Source: Perkinsus olseni (Eukaryota > Perkinsozoa > Perkinsida > Perkinsidae). Taken from it: a DNA stretch of 59,746 nt. The notes below the pieces were generated by a model, which saw nothing but the letters and a program-made list of their open reading frames with translations, was not told the DNA's origin and did no database searches. The stretch lies in contig JABANP010000318.1 of the NCBI GenBank assembly GCA_013115135.1, positions 1 through 59,746 on the forward strand, given 5' to 3'. The position numbers and the translations under genes are program-made. The first letter of the stretch is position 1, and each line of letters opens with the position of its first letter. Below, in pieces: positions 21,918-32,735 of the stretch.

Positions 21918-22513
21918 TCATCTCTCATGACGCCGCTGTACTCGGCCACGGTCGTTGACGACCAGGGTGACGTTCCGCGATCTTCGGTGTCCTCCTCCCT
22001 TCCCGCCGCCGCCCTCTCGACGATCAGCGGACCGCATGCCGCCGCCCGACTGCCGCTGGATCCCTCTGTGAACGCCGAAGCGACTTTGTCGATTCCTGAC
22101 CAGACAATTTCGTGGCGCGCGGTCACGTCTGCCGGCCGGCATCCCTCACCTGCCACGATCACCTCCACGCATATCCTCGTCAGTATCATCGTCCCTGTCA
22201 ATTCTGTCACTCCTGCTGCTGCTCCCTTCGTTCCTACACGCGCCAACGCTCAGCCGCCCACACCCTTGCCCTACTACCCCTACCTCTGTCGTCGTATCAT
22301 CTCCCCTCTGGACAACCCTTTCCTCGGTGGTCTATTATTGGGTTGTTCGTCCAATGCCGAATCGAGATTGCCGTGCATCTTCACTTGGAAGGCTTGATAC
22401 TGCGTCCTCCAGGCTGCCCTTATTAAAGCATCCAACGACATACCATCCTCATAGTACGCCGGGGCTGGCGGAACTGGACAGGCGGGAGGGGCCTGTTGTT
22501 GTAGGGCGTTCAT
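21918..22513 (-). CDS. hypothetical RG-rich protein, paralogue 1
   Basis: Three exons join in phase 2 both times. Exon 1 (22513-22284) begins MNALQQQAPPACPVPPAPAY and includes MSLDALIRAAWRTQYQ. A 52-nt intron leads to NEGSSSRSDRIDRDDDTDED with MRGGDRGR, and a 54-nt intron (22096-22149) to RFGVHRGIQRQSGGG, GGGGKGGGHRRSRNV and the end RVQRRHER at TGA 21918. The C-terminus is Arg/Gly-rich, as in RNA-binding proteins, but no RRM, KH or zinc finger is visible. It is paralogous to the gene at 25675-26369. The second intron carries the GTGGCGCGCG motif in antisense. Confidence 0.7.
22106..22124 (+). repeat. introner-like motif copy d (antisense in intron)
   Basis: AATTTCGTGGCGCGCGGTCA on the plus strand, within the clean 54-nt intron 22096-22149 of the minus-strand RG-rich gene, so opposite in sense to copies a, b, f and g. 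Confidence 0.8.
22285..22495. repeat. exon-bounded duplication, copy 1
   Basis: 211 bp nearly identical to 26137-26348 (four substitutions and one inserted base). The similarity covers exon 1 of the two paralogous minus-strand genes and ends at the exon/intron junction. Confidence 0.9.
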
Positions 22514-22844
22514 CAGCAACAAACGACTGCACTATTACTACTCATTAATCTTACAACTAAATTCCAATACTCAAAGCGAAACGGCAACTACGGCAACGGC
22601 GGCGGCGGCCTTAGTGCTTTTCAGTGCAACAATTTTATACAAAACCCTTCAATGATTCAACAGCTGTGGCAGGTCTGACATCTCCCCTTGGGAACGGCCC
22701 GCCATAGTAACATCATCAGCATCAGTAATTTGCAGACGACGACGGCGTAATTATATTGAGCAATCGCTCAGCAGTCGAATCCGATCAACTTGCCTCCAAG
22801 ATGAGGTGGTTAAATATATCGATCAACAGGGCGCGCGCTACTTA

Positions 22845-23477
22845 CTACATGATAGTGCAGCCACAGCAGGCAGACTTGGCAGTACCATCATCTTTGTCAT
22901 CACGAACTTTATCGTTTTTACCATAGTACAAAACCTCATCGTCCCAATCGTCGTCATCGAACCCATCATCGCCATCCGAAATTTCCCGCTTCGCTTTTTT
23001 CCCTAGCCCGCCGCCGCCAACTGCAGCAACAGCAGCAGCAGCCTCCTCCCCTTCATTCGCTGAGCCCACCGTCAATGGCTCGCCGTTAATACCCACGCCC
23101 GCCCCTGCGCTGGCCGTAGAAACTGCACGACCAGGGCCGGCACCTTGCGTAGGGCTGCTATTGAGAAGGGGCGAGTCACTAGGCGTTAAGGGCAGATTGC
23201 CGGCTGTCCCGGACCGCATACTGCTGGTACCCGTACCATCTCTCCGTATACGGACTGAGCTGCCATCCTGGGAGTAGGTCAAAGAATCGACGTCTTCGCT
23301 GCCCCGACCGTTGCTATAATTGGAGTAATGGCGCATACGACTAGAACCACTCCGCTGGACTGATGGCAGCCTGAGCGAAGTACCGGCGTCCGCCCCTTCC
23401 AGCCCTCCTGCCGCCGCTACTGCAGATGGCTGGTCCGATGCTGCTGTTGTTGTCGTTGTTGATGCTTGGGGGTCCAT
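22845..23477 (-). CDS. low-complexity protein with C-terminal CAAX box
   Basis: A single-exon 210-aa gene from ATG 23477 to TAG 22845. The chain is rich in Ser, Thr, Ala and Gly (MDPQASTTTTTAASDQPS, RSGSSRMRHYSNYSNGRG), then a basic run GGGGLGKKAKR and an acidic DGDDGFDDDDWDDEV. It ends CCGCTIM. The last four residues CTIM fit a CaaX prenylation site, Met favouring farnesyl transfer, and the adjacent cysteines could be palmitoylated. This predicts a lipid-anchored membrane-associated protein. I recognise no folded domain; the body is probably disordered. It sits between the RG-rich gene and dynactin subunit 5, all on the minus strand. Confidence 0.75.
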   Translation of the reverse strand: MDPQASTTTTTAASDQPSAVAAAGGLEGADAGTSLRLPSVQRSGSSRMRHYSNYSNGRGSEDVDSLTYSQDGSSVRIRRDGTGTSSMRSGTAGNLPLTPSDSPLLNSSPTQGAGPGRAVSTASAGAGVGINGEPLTVGSANEGEEAAAAVAAVGGGGLGKKAKREISDGDDGFDDDDWDDEVLYYGKNDKVRDDKDDGTAKSACCGCTIM

Positions 23478-23832
23478 GCTAACTGTCGGTCGGGTACAAA
23501 CTTACTACGAGCAGAGCCTTCTTCAGGACAGAAAATTATTTTTCCCCATTTTTTCCTCACCCACGTCATCCACAATGAGTTGGGTCAGTTCTCATGATTT
23601 TATGCTACTTTCACAGCTACAACCTCTCATCAACTATCATCCAACGTATCTTTCTACGCCCGTGCTCTCCGCGAAAAGGTTCCGTTAACTATCCCAAGAC
23701 TACTGATAGTAAAATCATGAAATCCCAATCCCACTGCGAGGCCTCCACGATCGACCCGCGACCCTACCCGAACACACTTGAGCGGCCGTCGCCCGATAAA
23801 CAAATTGCCAAGTTTCCAAGATACAGAAACCG

Positions 23833-25391
23833 TTAATTGGGTTTGCCAGGGCGCAGGGCGTAGTACATGTCCGTGATCTGATCGGCTATGGCCCTCTCCC
23901 AGGCTGGGGGGAGTTCTGCTAGTAGCACGAAACCTGAGGAGGAGGAAGGACAGCGAAAGGAGGAGAAGGAGGAGGCTTCAGACGACGGATGCTGTTGAAC
24001 TATGGACAAACGCATAGTCTACGAGAACCACATGATGCGGCGAGGTTATCATCAAAAAAATCTGCCGACCTTACCAAGGTCCGCCGAGTGTATTACCAAT
24101 ATAAAATATCTTCGACCTCTACTAAGATACCTTCCATCTCATGCGAACGCACTACGAATGATTTGCCACAATCAGCCACCTCCCTCCTCCCTGGGAGGCA
24201 TCAGGCGCCGCGGACGACCGAGACAGAGTACACCGACCAAGACCAGCCACGCTTCCCTCCCCCCTTACTACCCTCCCTTCCCTCCGCCGCCGGACCAACA
24301 ATATGGAAGGGTGGTACCGTGGCTCTAGAAGGCACCTGCAGCAGCCTTCTATCGCCGGGCAGGGTTCGCGAAGGCACCTTCGTTCGTGCTAGGATGACAC
24401 TGTGGCCCTTGACGACACATCCCTCGCCCAGATAACAATCCTCCTCGATCCGCCTGAAGCACTACCGGCTGCGACGGACTGCCTCGGTAGACGACTTACA
24501 CGTAGTTCCCGATTGATGCCGCCTTTACCACCGTCCTAGGGCCGACATGGACGTATTCACCTGGGAAAAAACGTCCGATAATCGGAAACCAGAAAGACAT
24601 CAAGGAATTGGTTCCATAGACACCGTAAACTGATACCAAAAAAATGGAAATTTTCCATCCAGGCCATGGGCGTCCATAATGCGGGAGATTGCCCTTACCT
24701 TCTTCAAAGAGGCCCGCAAGATGCTCCGTAAGAGCGGCGAAGCAACAGCCATGCGTTCGAAGATACCGATGGATAGACTACCGCGCGCCACGAAATTCGG
24801 CCCAGCCCTACCTAGGAAGAGGTCGGCTCGATCATAGTGCTGTTGTTGCCGACTGGCCCCGCTGTCCAGTCGCTTCGCCGGTGAGCAGGGCATCAGTACC
24901 ACATCTTCCCCCAATACCACCCATTTACGGCACTCTATTCTGCCAAGATCCCCATGTAATATGCAGCCCTTATGAACTATGCTTCGACCTAAGATTCATT
25001 CCTTATGAACTATGCTTCGACCTAAGATTCATTCCTTATGAACTATGCTTCGACCTAAGATTCATCCCGTGTGAACTATGCTTCGACCTAAGATTCATCC
25101 CGTGTGAACTATGCTTCGACCTAAGATTCATCCCGTGTGAACTATGCTTCGACCTAAGATTCATCCCGTGTGAACTATGCTTCGACCTAAGATTCTCCCT
25201 CTCTGTCATCACCCTATGCCCGCCGTACTACTACCTCCTATCCTTATATTCTGCGGACACAACGCCTCGAAATGGCGGCATATCTTATTGCCACTCGTGG
25301 AAGATTCAAGATAGGTCCCCTTCTCATACCATACAGGAGCTGGTAACAGCAAGGACACGCTTTCCGCCGCAGAACAAGTACTTTCAGACAT
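23833..25391 (-). CDS. DCTN5: dynactin subunit 5 (p25)
   Basis: The first exon (ATG 25391) includes WYEKGTYLESSTSGNKICRH and CPQNI, aligning with [22 protein letters not shown] of DCTN5. Middle exons give KWVVLGEDVVLMP. The later exons are the clearest: GEYVHVGPRTVVKAASIGNYV joins in phase across a 46-nt intron to RIEEDCYLGEGCVVKGHSVI (left-handed beta-helix hexapeptides), then RATVPPFHIVG and the C-terminal LLAELPPAWERAIADQITDM, matching PPFTVFSG and ELPECTQELMIDVTKSYY. p25 caps the pointed end of dynactin and links dynein to endosomes. The first intron is unusually long and contains a 33-bp minisatellite. Middle exon borders are uncertain. Confidence 0.82.
24779..24797 (-). repeat. introner-like motif copy e
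   Basis: GAATTTCGTGGCGCGCGGT on the minus strand, in the middle part of the dynactin gene just after GTAGGGCTGGGCC. Exon borders are unresolved here, so it may be intronic or coding. Confidence 0.6.
24968..25195. repeat. 33-bp minisatellite, seven units
   Basis: Unit beginning tatgaactatgcttcgacc followed by taagattcattcc, seven head-to-tail copies. The first three units share TTATGAAC...ATTCC, the last four share GTGTGAAC...ATCCCG, so two variants expanded as blocks. The array lies in the first intron of the minus-strand dynactin gene. A plus frame would encode an 11-residue repeat (YELCFDLRFIP), but I regard that as incidental. Confidence 0.9.
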
Positions 25392-25674
25392 GATCACCAA
25401 CTGCCAGAAACTAACCGGGTGCCCACTAGACTGCCTCTCCTGAGTCCCAAGGCCGCTTCCTGGACCGTCTTTGACACGCGAAACTCAACCCTAGGAGCGC
25501 TCCTAAGACTGAGAGGAAAGCAGCAGGGCATTGAACACCGTCCTTTTTATCCAAAGCATAGCGGAGAGGAAGATTCTCTCGCACCGCCAAGAAAATAGGA
25601 GAATCACCATCGCCCTTTCTCCTGAGAGCGGCCATGAACTCAACATGACTGAGTAAATCACAATATACAGTGTA

Positions 25675-26369
25675 TTAACGTTGAGGGGGTCTGTAGGTGA
25701 TGTTACGGAACCTCCCCGGTCGGGCCCCTTTGCCCGCTCCCTTGCCGGCCCCCTTCCGGGCGTGGGCGGAACCAATGCCAAGATGCTTCTGAACGACCTT
25801 GTTGATGCCAAGGTGACGCCTGAGATTTGCAGACCATGAGATATTCGACTCTGTCGAATTCTAAAGGGAGTTTCAAGACCCACGAAGTTTCAGTTGGTAC
25901 GCTCGCTCGTTTGGGAAGCGTTCGAAGTTGTTCACGAAGTTTGGAAACTCCCTCCACTGCGACCAACGCGCGCACGGCGAAGATTTTCATGACGTATCCT
26001 TTGTAAGTCTACCGGGGCTCGCCACGCATGTCCTCGTCTGAGTCCTTCTCCTTGCCCTTCTTTTGGGTGGCCCTGAGGGAAATCCACGTGGCCCGGGTAG
26101 GTCGGAAAGTGCAAAAGATACCACCCGGCTACTACTTCTGTCGTCGTATCATCTCCCCTCTGGACAACCCCTTCCTCGGTGGTCTATTATTGGGCTGTTC
26201 GTCCAATGCCGAATCGAGATTGCCGTGCATCTTCACTTGGAACGGCTTGATACTGCGTCCTCCAGGCTGCCCTTATTAAAGCATCCAACGACATACCATC
26301 CTCATAGTACGCCGGAGCTGGCGGGACTGGACAGGCGGGAGGGGCCTGGATTACCACCTGCTGTTGCAT
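25675..26369 (-). CDS. hypothetical RG-rich protein, paralogue 2 (frameshifted exon 1)
   Basis: Same exon plan as 21918-22513. Exon 1 starts MQQQVVIQAPPACP and contains MSLDALIRAAWRTQYQ, but one extra base at about 26243 shifts the frame relative to paralogue 1. Later exons are intact and join in phase: ATQKKGKEKDSDEDMRGEP, then EFPNFVNNFERFPNERAY (an exon absent from paralogue 1), then RHLGINKVVQKHLGIG and KGAGKGAGKGARPGRF ending at TAA 25675. Either the single base is an assembly error or the gene is inactive. The basic G/K/R tail suggests nucleic-acid binding; no known domain. Confidence 0.6.
26137..26348. repeat. exon-bounded duplication, copy 2
   Basis: 212 bp matching 22285-22495 with four substitutions and one insertion. 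It coincides with exon 1 of paralogue 2; sequence beyond the splice site is unrelated at the nucleotide level. Confidence 0.9.
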
Positions 26370-26737
26370 AGTGTACACGTGAAACTAACAGTATTAGAAA
26401 TGAGTTTTCAAACGACCATCTTCAGCAGAAAAATCCGAATACTACCGGCCGAAATACAAAAGCGCTCGCCCGCCAGCGCGACTTCGGCTCCGCGAGCGTA
26501 GAAGATGTCATATTCAAGGCTGTTGTGGGAACGTTGGCGATGGGGTAGAGATAACCGGAAGAGGAAGTAGTCGGTTAGTGGTGTAGATCAATCAGCAGCG
26601 CACGCCCACAATGGTAACAGCAAGACCGTTCGGAACAGTTGAGGTTTCACGTGTGATGCGTATAGTCTACCATGTCGGACGTGTATAATTGCCATTCAAA
26701 AAAGGTCCCCGACGTATCACAGTGCAAACTGCTGGAC
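26370..26737. promoter_or_regulatory. divergent promoter region (inferred)
   Basis: About 370 bp between the minus-strand RG-rich gene and plus-strand importin alpha, so it must serve both. No TATA box or clear operator is recognised. A short ATG frame at 26672 precedes the importin start in a different frame. Confidence 0.4.
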
Positions 26738-29700
26738 ATGTCCTCCACCGCTTTTGAGAATCGCATCGCAGCTCGTCGACAGAACTTCAAGAAGGCCTCC
26801 GGGGACTCCCAGGCCATGCGGAGGAGGAGGGAGGTGACCCCGACCGCCCTCCGCCCCCCTCGACTGCCCTCTGCTTCAGGATGCTACACTACAAATAAGG
26901 AAGAAGGAAAAGGCCGAGCAACTGGTCAGGAGACGACGACTCGAGATGGATGATGATGAAGGCTCGAAGGCCACGACCAAGGACAACTCTAGTGCTCCTA
27001 CCAAGAGTGCTTCTTTTCTGTGGCTGGCACCAGCTGATGGTGTCGTTGCCTCAGATGATATCCCCAGTCTGGTTGCCTTGTTGAAGTCCCCGGACCCTGA
27101 TACGGCTCTGGAGGCCCTGGTCAGCTTCAGGAAGATGCTGAGCAAGGAGGATAACCCGCCCATCGCTGATGTCATCGCCGCTGGAGTGAGGGGGTGCCTG
27201 TGGCCTCTGGCAAGCATTGGAGCGTTCAGGTCTTGCCTCGCTTCAAGTACCTGCTAGACAACCCCACAGTCAGCAAGATGCAGTTCGAGGCGGCTTGGGC
27301 CCTCACCAACGTCGCCAGTGGCAACTCCGAACAGACTAGGGCCGTCATAGAGCTAGGTGCTATTCAACTACGATTTGGGGGAGTTGTGGTACGGGATGAT
27401 CCCCATTAGGTGCTGTGGACTCCTTTCGTAACCTTCTCAGCTCTGAGGATACCGATCTTCAAGAGCAGTCCATCTGGGCATTGGCCAACATTGCTGGTGA
27501 TGGCGCAGGTAGTGTCTGGGGTACAGATCTATTGTAGCTGTTGCAGTAGCATAAAATGCGGACCATTCGGTCGAGGCAGCGTCGTGTGTGATAATAATCC
27601 CACTCGGCGGTAGTCGACTATGGCATTATCAGTTGTGCTGCTTTGTAGTGATTATTATGGTATCACCGATCGACCATAGTAATCAGTGACAGCGGTACAT
27701 ACCAAGCATATGTTATTTCTATAATCTTCCCTCTGTCATTGCGTCCGTTCACGAAGTTGGTATTTTCCGACGTTTTTTTCGTATTTTCCGCGGTTTGGAG
27801 GAAGAATTTGCCGAGTCGGTACAGTCGTCATTGCCTGTAGTGGTCCGAGATGCCTGCCTGGAGCGTGGTGTCCTCCCACCCCTCTTGGCCGTCATCCGGG
27901 CAGGGAAGAACATCAACATAGTTCGTCTCGGCACTTGGGCTGTCAGCAACTTCTGCCGCGGGAAGCCGGTAAGCGCATGCGGAATTTCGTGGCGCGCGGT
28001 CATTTCCCTTTCCGTGTGTAGGTACCAGCTCTTGACCGCATTGTCGGTGCACTACCAACACTATCTATGGTGAAGCCCTGCTTGCCCCGTCCCTCCCAAC
28101 CCTTGTCAGGTCCTAGGCCTGGATGATGTTGAGGCCTTGGCAGACGCACTCTGGGCTGTGTCCTACGTCTGCGACGGTCCGACAGAACGGATCGACGCAA
28201 TCCTGCAGAGTGGCATGGTACCGCGCATGGTCCATCTATTGGGACATGACAGTACACAGGTAGGTCGGGAGATATCTTTCGTGAAGGGATCTGGCGGAAT
28301 AGGTGCATACTCCGGCGCTCAGGGCGATAGGCAACATCGCGACGGGCTCGCCACATCAGACAGGAGCTGTGGTAGGGATGGGGTGGGGTGGGGTTGAATT
28401 GAATCTGTGTTTGGCAACGCAAATAGGCTTTGGATACTAGTGGTGGTGATTTCCCAACTATGCCGGACGCATCAGCCCGATCGTCAACACTTGTTGGTAA
28501 TGAAATAATCTTCGGTAGAGGTGGGCGACAGTACGGGCACGGTCTAGTACGGGGTACGAGTACGGCTCCGTACCCGTACTACCCGTCGCAGCTGTTCCCC
28601 AGTACCGTACTAGTACGGCGTAATTCAATACACGTATGCGTTGTTTGATATACTTAATACGTCCTAGTTCTCCGTACCCGTACTAGGTTGACCGGGGTTA
28701 AAAAGGCATGGAACCTTCGTTTAACAGCGTCTCGTGATGTGCAGGAGTATTCCCTGGCAAGTTGACAAGTACGAAACTGACCAAACTCATTCAACAGTCG
28801 ATTTTCGGCATACTCCGACTTTCACTGTGATCATAAAACTGCTGGACATCTGTCATAGCAGTGATAGCTGTCAATGTAAGCATAGAATTGAGAGCAGGCA
28901 GAACTAAGGCAGCATCATGGGCGGCCGATGTCGAACTGGGTGCATCATTGTCGGCTACGGTATGGTGATCTTCCTAGGCCTCAAAATAGCGGAGTTTCCC
29001 CCGCGATATGTGAAGTGCCTTCTTCGCTGAGTGAAAGAAGCGATGTGATATGAAGTTGAATCACTTCGGGATTTACACATGGCAATAAAGATTGAGACTC
29101 GACGGAGCGAAGTTCTTTGTCCACTGCTTCCTTTCCTGTTCCCTCAGGTAGATGCGGGGGCTCTACCAACTCTACTCAAGCTCATCACGAGCCCTCGGAA
29201 GACGGTCAGCGGTGTGCTGTGGTCCCAGAATGGACTACCCTCCTCAGGTTCGGAAAGAGGTCGTGTGGACGGTTAGCAACATCTGCGCGGATCAGCAAAC
29301 ACAAATTCAGAAGGTCATTCGTGGTTGCTTTGTCGACCCTGTTCGGCGTCTTTCATTTCGCGAGCATGGTTCGGCTGAATGGTCCTCGTCTCCCATCGTG
29401 GAGCCCGTTGCCTGTGCTATACTCGGTCAGCGGGGGTCGTTGGTAGCTGCTGCGGGGATATCCTAAAAAGAAGCATCTTTAAAATGGTTAATCGTGAATC
29501 GCTTCGCTCCGCCTACAGGTGATAGAGAGTGGTATCCTGGGACCTATCGTGGAGATCCTCAGTGGCGGTGCTGACTATGACGTTAGAAAGGAGGCTGCCT
29601 GGACTGTCTGCAACCTGTGTTCGGGTGGGAGTCCTGAGCAAGTGAAGTACTTGGTGGACAAGTACCCGACCATGGCCGCATTGAGTAGGTGACGGGAGCC

Positions 29701-30648
29701 CTGTCATCGCTTCTGTTCTAGCGACATGCACCACATGAGTATAGGATAGAGTGGTAGACAATCAAATATTGATTAGCTCATGGTCGACCCTGGATGTATG
29801 TCCCTTCCTCGCGATCGCGAGGGGAAATAGGTCGGCTGAGCAGGGCGAGACGGACTAGTAGATCAACTGGCTAGACTTATCAACATTTTGTAGCTGACTC
29901 CGAAGGTCCTTTTTTAGCATAATTTTTTTATCATTAGTGTAGTCTTGTAAAGTATAGGGTATGATAATACTCGCAGTATTAGCATCGAGTATGTAGTGCG
30001 ACGAAGCTGCTTGCCTAGCTGGTTTGGTCAGCACACCAAACTTGGTAGTCACGGTAAAAGCGCAGTTAGACGTTGACCGAACAGGGCCACCTGCGTGTCT
30101 ACCTTGCAAATCGTGCTCACCAGGTTCGATACTCGACATCAAGGACACGAAGATGGTCCAGGTAGCTCTAGAGGCGTTCGAAGGGATACTCAGAACAGGC
30201 GCCTATGAGCAGGACAAGAGGGACTCTTCGACCAATCACTACGTTGAGTAAAGCCAGCCGGGCGGGTGCTGGTGGATCTAGGCGATTTTAGAGCACTTGA
30301 GGAGTGCGGGGCTTTGACTAAGATCGAGGAGCTGCAGCAGGATGAGAGCGAAGATGTTTACATAAGGGCTGTTAGAATATTGGAAAAGTGAGTGAAATAT
30401 GGTATTAGCCTGAAGAGGACCGGAAAATACATTGCCTGGCTCATTATTTGCAATGCCATGCAGAGGGTGGGATGCCGAGGCTCTTGCCAGTTCGAGCCTT
30501 CATTACTATGGAGAACGCAGGTCTTGACTCCCTCGGGATCAGTTACTGTGACGTTGAGGACGAGAATCAGGCCGCGGATGGCAATGTCCACGCTGATGGC
30601 CTTGGGGCTGCGACTACCACGAGTCATGCAAGATTCGCCTTTGCATGA
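26738..30648 (+). CDS. importin subunit alpha (karyopherin alpha)
   Basis: ATG at 26738 begins [19 protein letters not shown]; exon 2 gives the IBB end [20 protein letters not shown]. Armadillo repeats follow in order: [167 protein letters not shown] and the CAS-binding end [16 protein letters not shown] with a last acidic exon ending FAFA at 30648. The W/N pairs bind nuclear localisation signals. Most introns are 45-60 nt; three are long (27509-27840, 28372-29147 and the one after about 29690). The exon before ILDIKDTK is not fully resolved. Confidence 0.92.
27983..28002 (+). repeat. introner-like motif copy f (importin intron)
   Basis: AATTTCGTGGCGCGCGGTCA in sense orientation inside the 53-nt intron 27969-28021 (GTAAGC...GTGTAG) between NFCRGKP and [12 protein letters not shown]. 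Confidence 0.85.
28505..28695. mobile_element. TACGGGTACG-rich palindromic element in an importin intron
   Basis: Within the 776-nt intron 28372-29147 lies a segment of repeated TACGGG and CCCGTA words on both strands (acggggtacgagtacgg facing ccgtacccgtac, and a second set near 28675). Such GGGTACGG-type palindromic ends are seen in non-autonomous hAT-like elements, so a small MITE is possible. I could not define terminal repeats or a target-site duplication. Confidence 0.35.
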
Positions 30649-30981
30649 CTACGTAATTAGACATCTTTGCATGACGGTAGCATTCCTGAGGATTCAGTAT
30701 TCCGATCGTGCCAGTGTTTGGTTCAGTGTGATGACAATATTTGCTTGGGGAGATGAGGGGTGTCGGAAGGTTGAAACTGAATGATACTCGCTGTGGAGGA
30801 AACTTCCGGCTCACCGTTATTCATGAGAAGCTCCGCCAGGTCGTCGTCGTTCGTCTGCATCGAAAGGGAGGGGTCACTGCTGTCACTGCTTGCAGTCCTT
30901 CTATGAGCACTTGATAGCTCAGCTCAGCAAGAGAGAATGGAGTAGGGCGTGGAGTAGTTTTTTGGATGACAGAACAGCTAG

Positions 30982-32735
30982 ATGAATCTCCACCCGACGA
31001 GGGTCGAAGGCCTCGAGGGCCACGGCATCACCTCAAAGGGACTCTTCTTTATGGCACTACTAGCCCTGCAGTTCGGCAGCCAACCTCAGTTGCAGTCACA
31101 GTTCATTGACAGGTTGGAATCTTAGGTCGATCAAGGGTGTTAGCGTGCCGCCAGGTCCGTGAACACTACTATGGTCGTGTTGTTGACGGAGATCGTCAAA
31201 CTGCTCTTCGCCATTGCCTTCATGCTTCTCGAGGGTAGAGGGCGGTCTTGCTTCGCTCCGCTGGGTATCTTCGGTCTATCAGGGTCACTGGTGGGGTGCC
31301 TGTCTACGTGGCGACCCCTTCCGAGCTTGGCAGTAGCGGCCTTGCCAGCGGCCACGTACGCCCTTCAGAATCAATGCATTCAAACAGCTTATCGGAATCT
31401 CGATCCCCTTGTTTTCAACTTGGTCAACCAGACCAAGCTTCTGTGGGCGGCGGTAGTACCGGGGGACAGGGGCCAGACGAACTCCTCGCGGGACTTCGGC
31501 GTGTCACGTCCCGGATGATTAGCAGCTCGAACTCGGTGCAGCGACCTTCGCTAGCCTGTGGGGATCAGGTGCTCACCTACCTCATATTGGGTAGGCGGCA
31601 AAGCTCCATGCAAGTCCTTGCTTTATCCATGCTGTTCGTATCAGCCGTCCCTTATATCTATCGGTAGTAATGAGTTGGGTTGGTGTCATCAGAGCCGATG
31701 ATAGGTCAGCAGTCTGAAGGCCCCAGGGAATACACAGAGAGGGATCCAGCCTTGGGGATGTTTTCAGTAATGAATAACGGGCTGTTGTAGCGTCAGCCGC
31801 ATGTCGTCCTGATGGAGTATGGAGATCCTGTTGCCAGCTAGGGCTATCGACGACCGTGTTTTGCTTGTCCTGGTGTAGATAATAGTGGCCAGTGCGTTGT
31901 CCGGCGTTGGTGCTGCTGTATCGGAACTCGCCTTGAGGTCCTACAACCGCAATAGGTAGTGACTGGTCTCTAGGGGCGTATTGATCGGACGAATATCCAT
32001 CACAATTCTATGGTTAATCATCGTCAAGGAGAGATCCGTTTTCACTTGAGGTGCACTGCGCGTCCTTTCTGGGCTATTTCGTGGCGCGCGACGGTGGGAT
32101 ATCGGTAGCCTTCGACTCAGTTACCTATTCTCTGCTGAGTTAGCAATGTACTCAGCGTTGTTGGTGATTGGCGTAGAGGCTACGGCTCACGGTGGAGTGC
32201 CGGAGCTCCATCCGGATTTCTACACAGGGTTGCCGTTGATACCCATATGTGAGCACACAAGAGGCCGCAGAGTTATTCAGCATCTCTACCTCAGTCACAC
32301 AAGCCTTGGGAGGTATTGTTGTAGGACAGGTCACTAAGCATGCAGGCAGTGTAGTACCGGAGAGAGGGGGTTTCCTGTGATTTTACGCGGGATTTGGTTG
32401 GCAGATTGACGACAAAATTTCACCCTTGGTGATGCTGGCCCATTGGATCGGCTGTCGTTTTGCAGCCCCGCCTATGATGTTGTTGCTTTGGGAGAATCTT
32501 GGCTTTATTCAGGTGCAGAAGGGGTTCTCCATTATAGGAGGAATTATTCTCACAGCCATGCTACGCTGGGCTTTTGTAAATGCACCGTTGACGACAGAGC
32601 TATGTTTGGCAGTGCCGCTGACACTCCTCGCCACTTATATGTGAGGCAATTTCCTCTAAGGGTGAATGCATATATACGCTAAGATACGCGAAGTATCCTC
32701 CCGCACTCCGGCGATCGAAGGTGAAGGGCCAGTAG
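30982..32735 (+). CDS. nucleotide-sugar transporter (SLC35A-like)
   Basis: ATG at 30982. Exons join in phase to give KGLFFMALLALQFGSQ, VVLLTEIVKLLFAIAFMLLE, AALPAATYALQNQCIQTAYR then NLDPLVFNLVNQTKLLWAA (the family signature), VLTYLILGRRQSSMQVLALS, SGVGAAVSELALRSYN, SYLFSAELAMYSALLVIGVE, TQALGGIVVGQVTKHAGS, VQKGFSIIGGIILTAMLRW and the last helix LTLLATYIYAKYPP, stop at 32733. About ten membrane segments are expected. The family exchanges UDP-GlcNAc, UDP-Gal or CMP-sialic acid for the nucleoside monophosphate across Golgi or ER membranes; substrate cannot be told here. Introns range from 32 nt (32249-32280) to 165 nt (31956-32120); the latter holds a GTGGCGCGCG motif. Confidence 0.88.
32076..32090 (+). 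repeat. introner-like motif copy g (transporter intron)
   Basis: ATTTCGTGGCGCGCG in sense orientation within intron 31956-32120, whose removal creates the conserved transporter sequence RNSYLFSAELAMY. Confidence 0.8.

Noticed and set aside
24968..25195. CRISPR array
   Set aside because: Units are directly abutting with no unique spacers, in a eukaryotic intron.
24689..25393. 234-residue plus-strand frame with an 11-residue repeat
   Set aside because: It is antisense to dynactin exons and owes its length to the intronic minisatellite.
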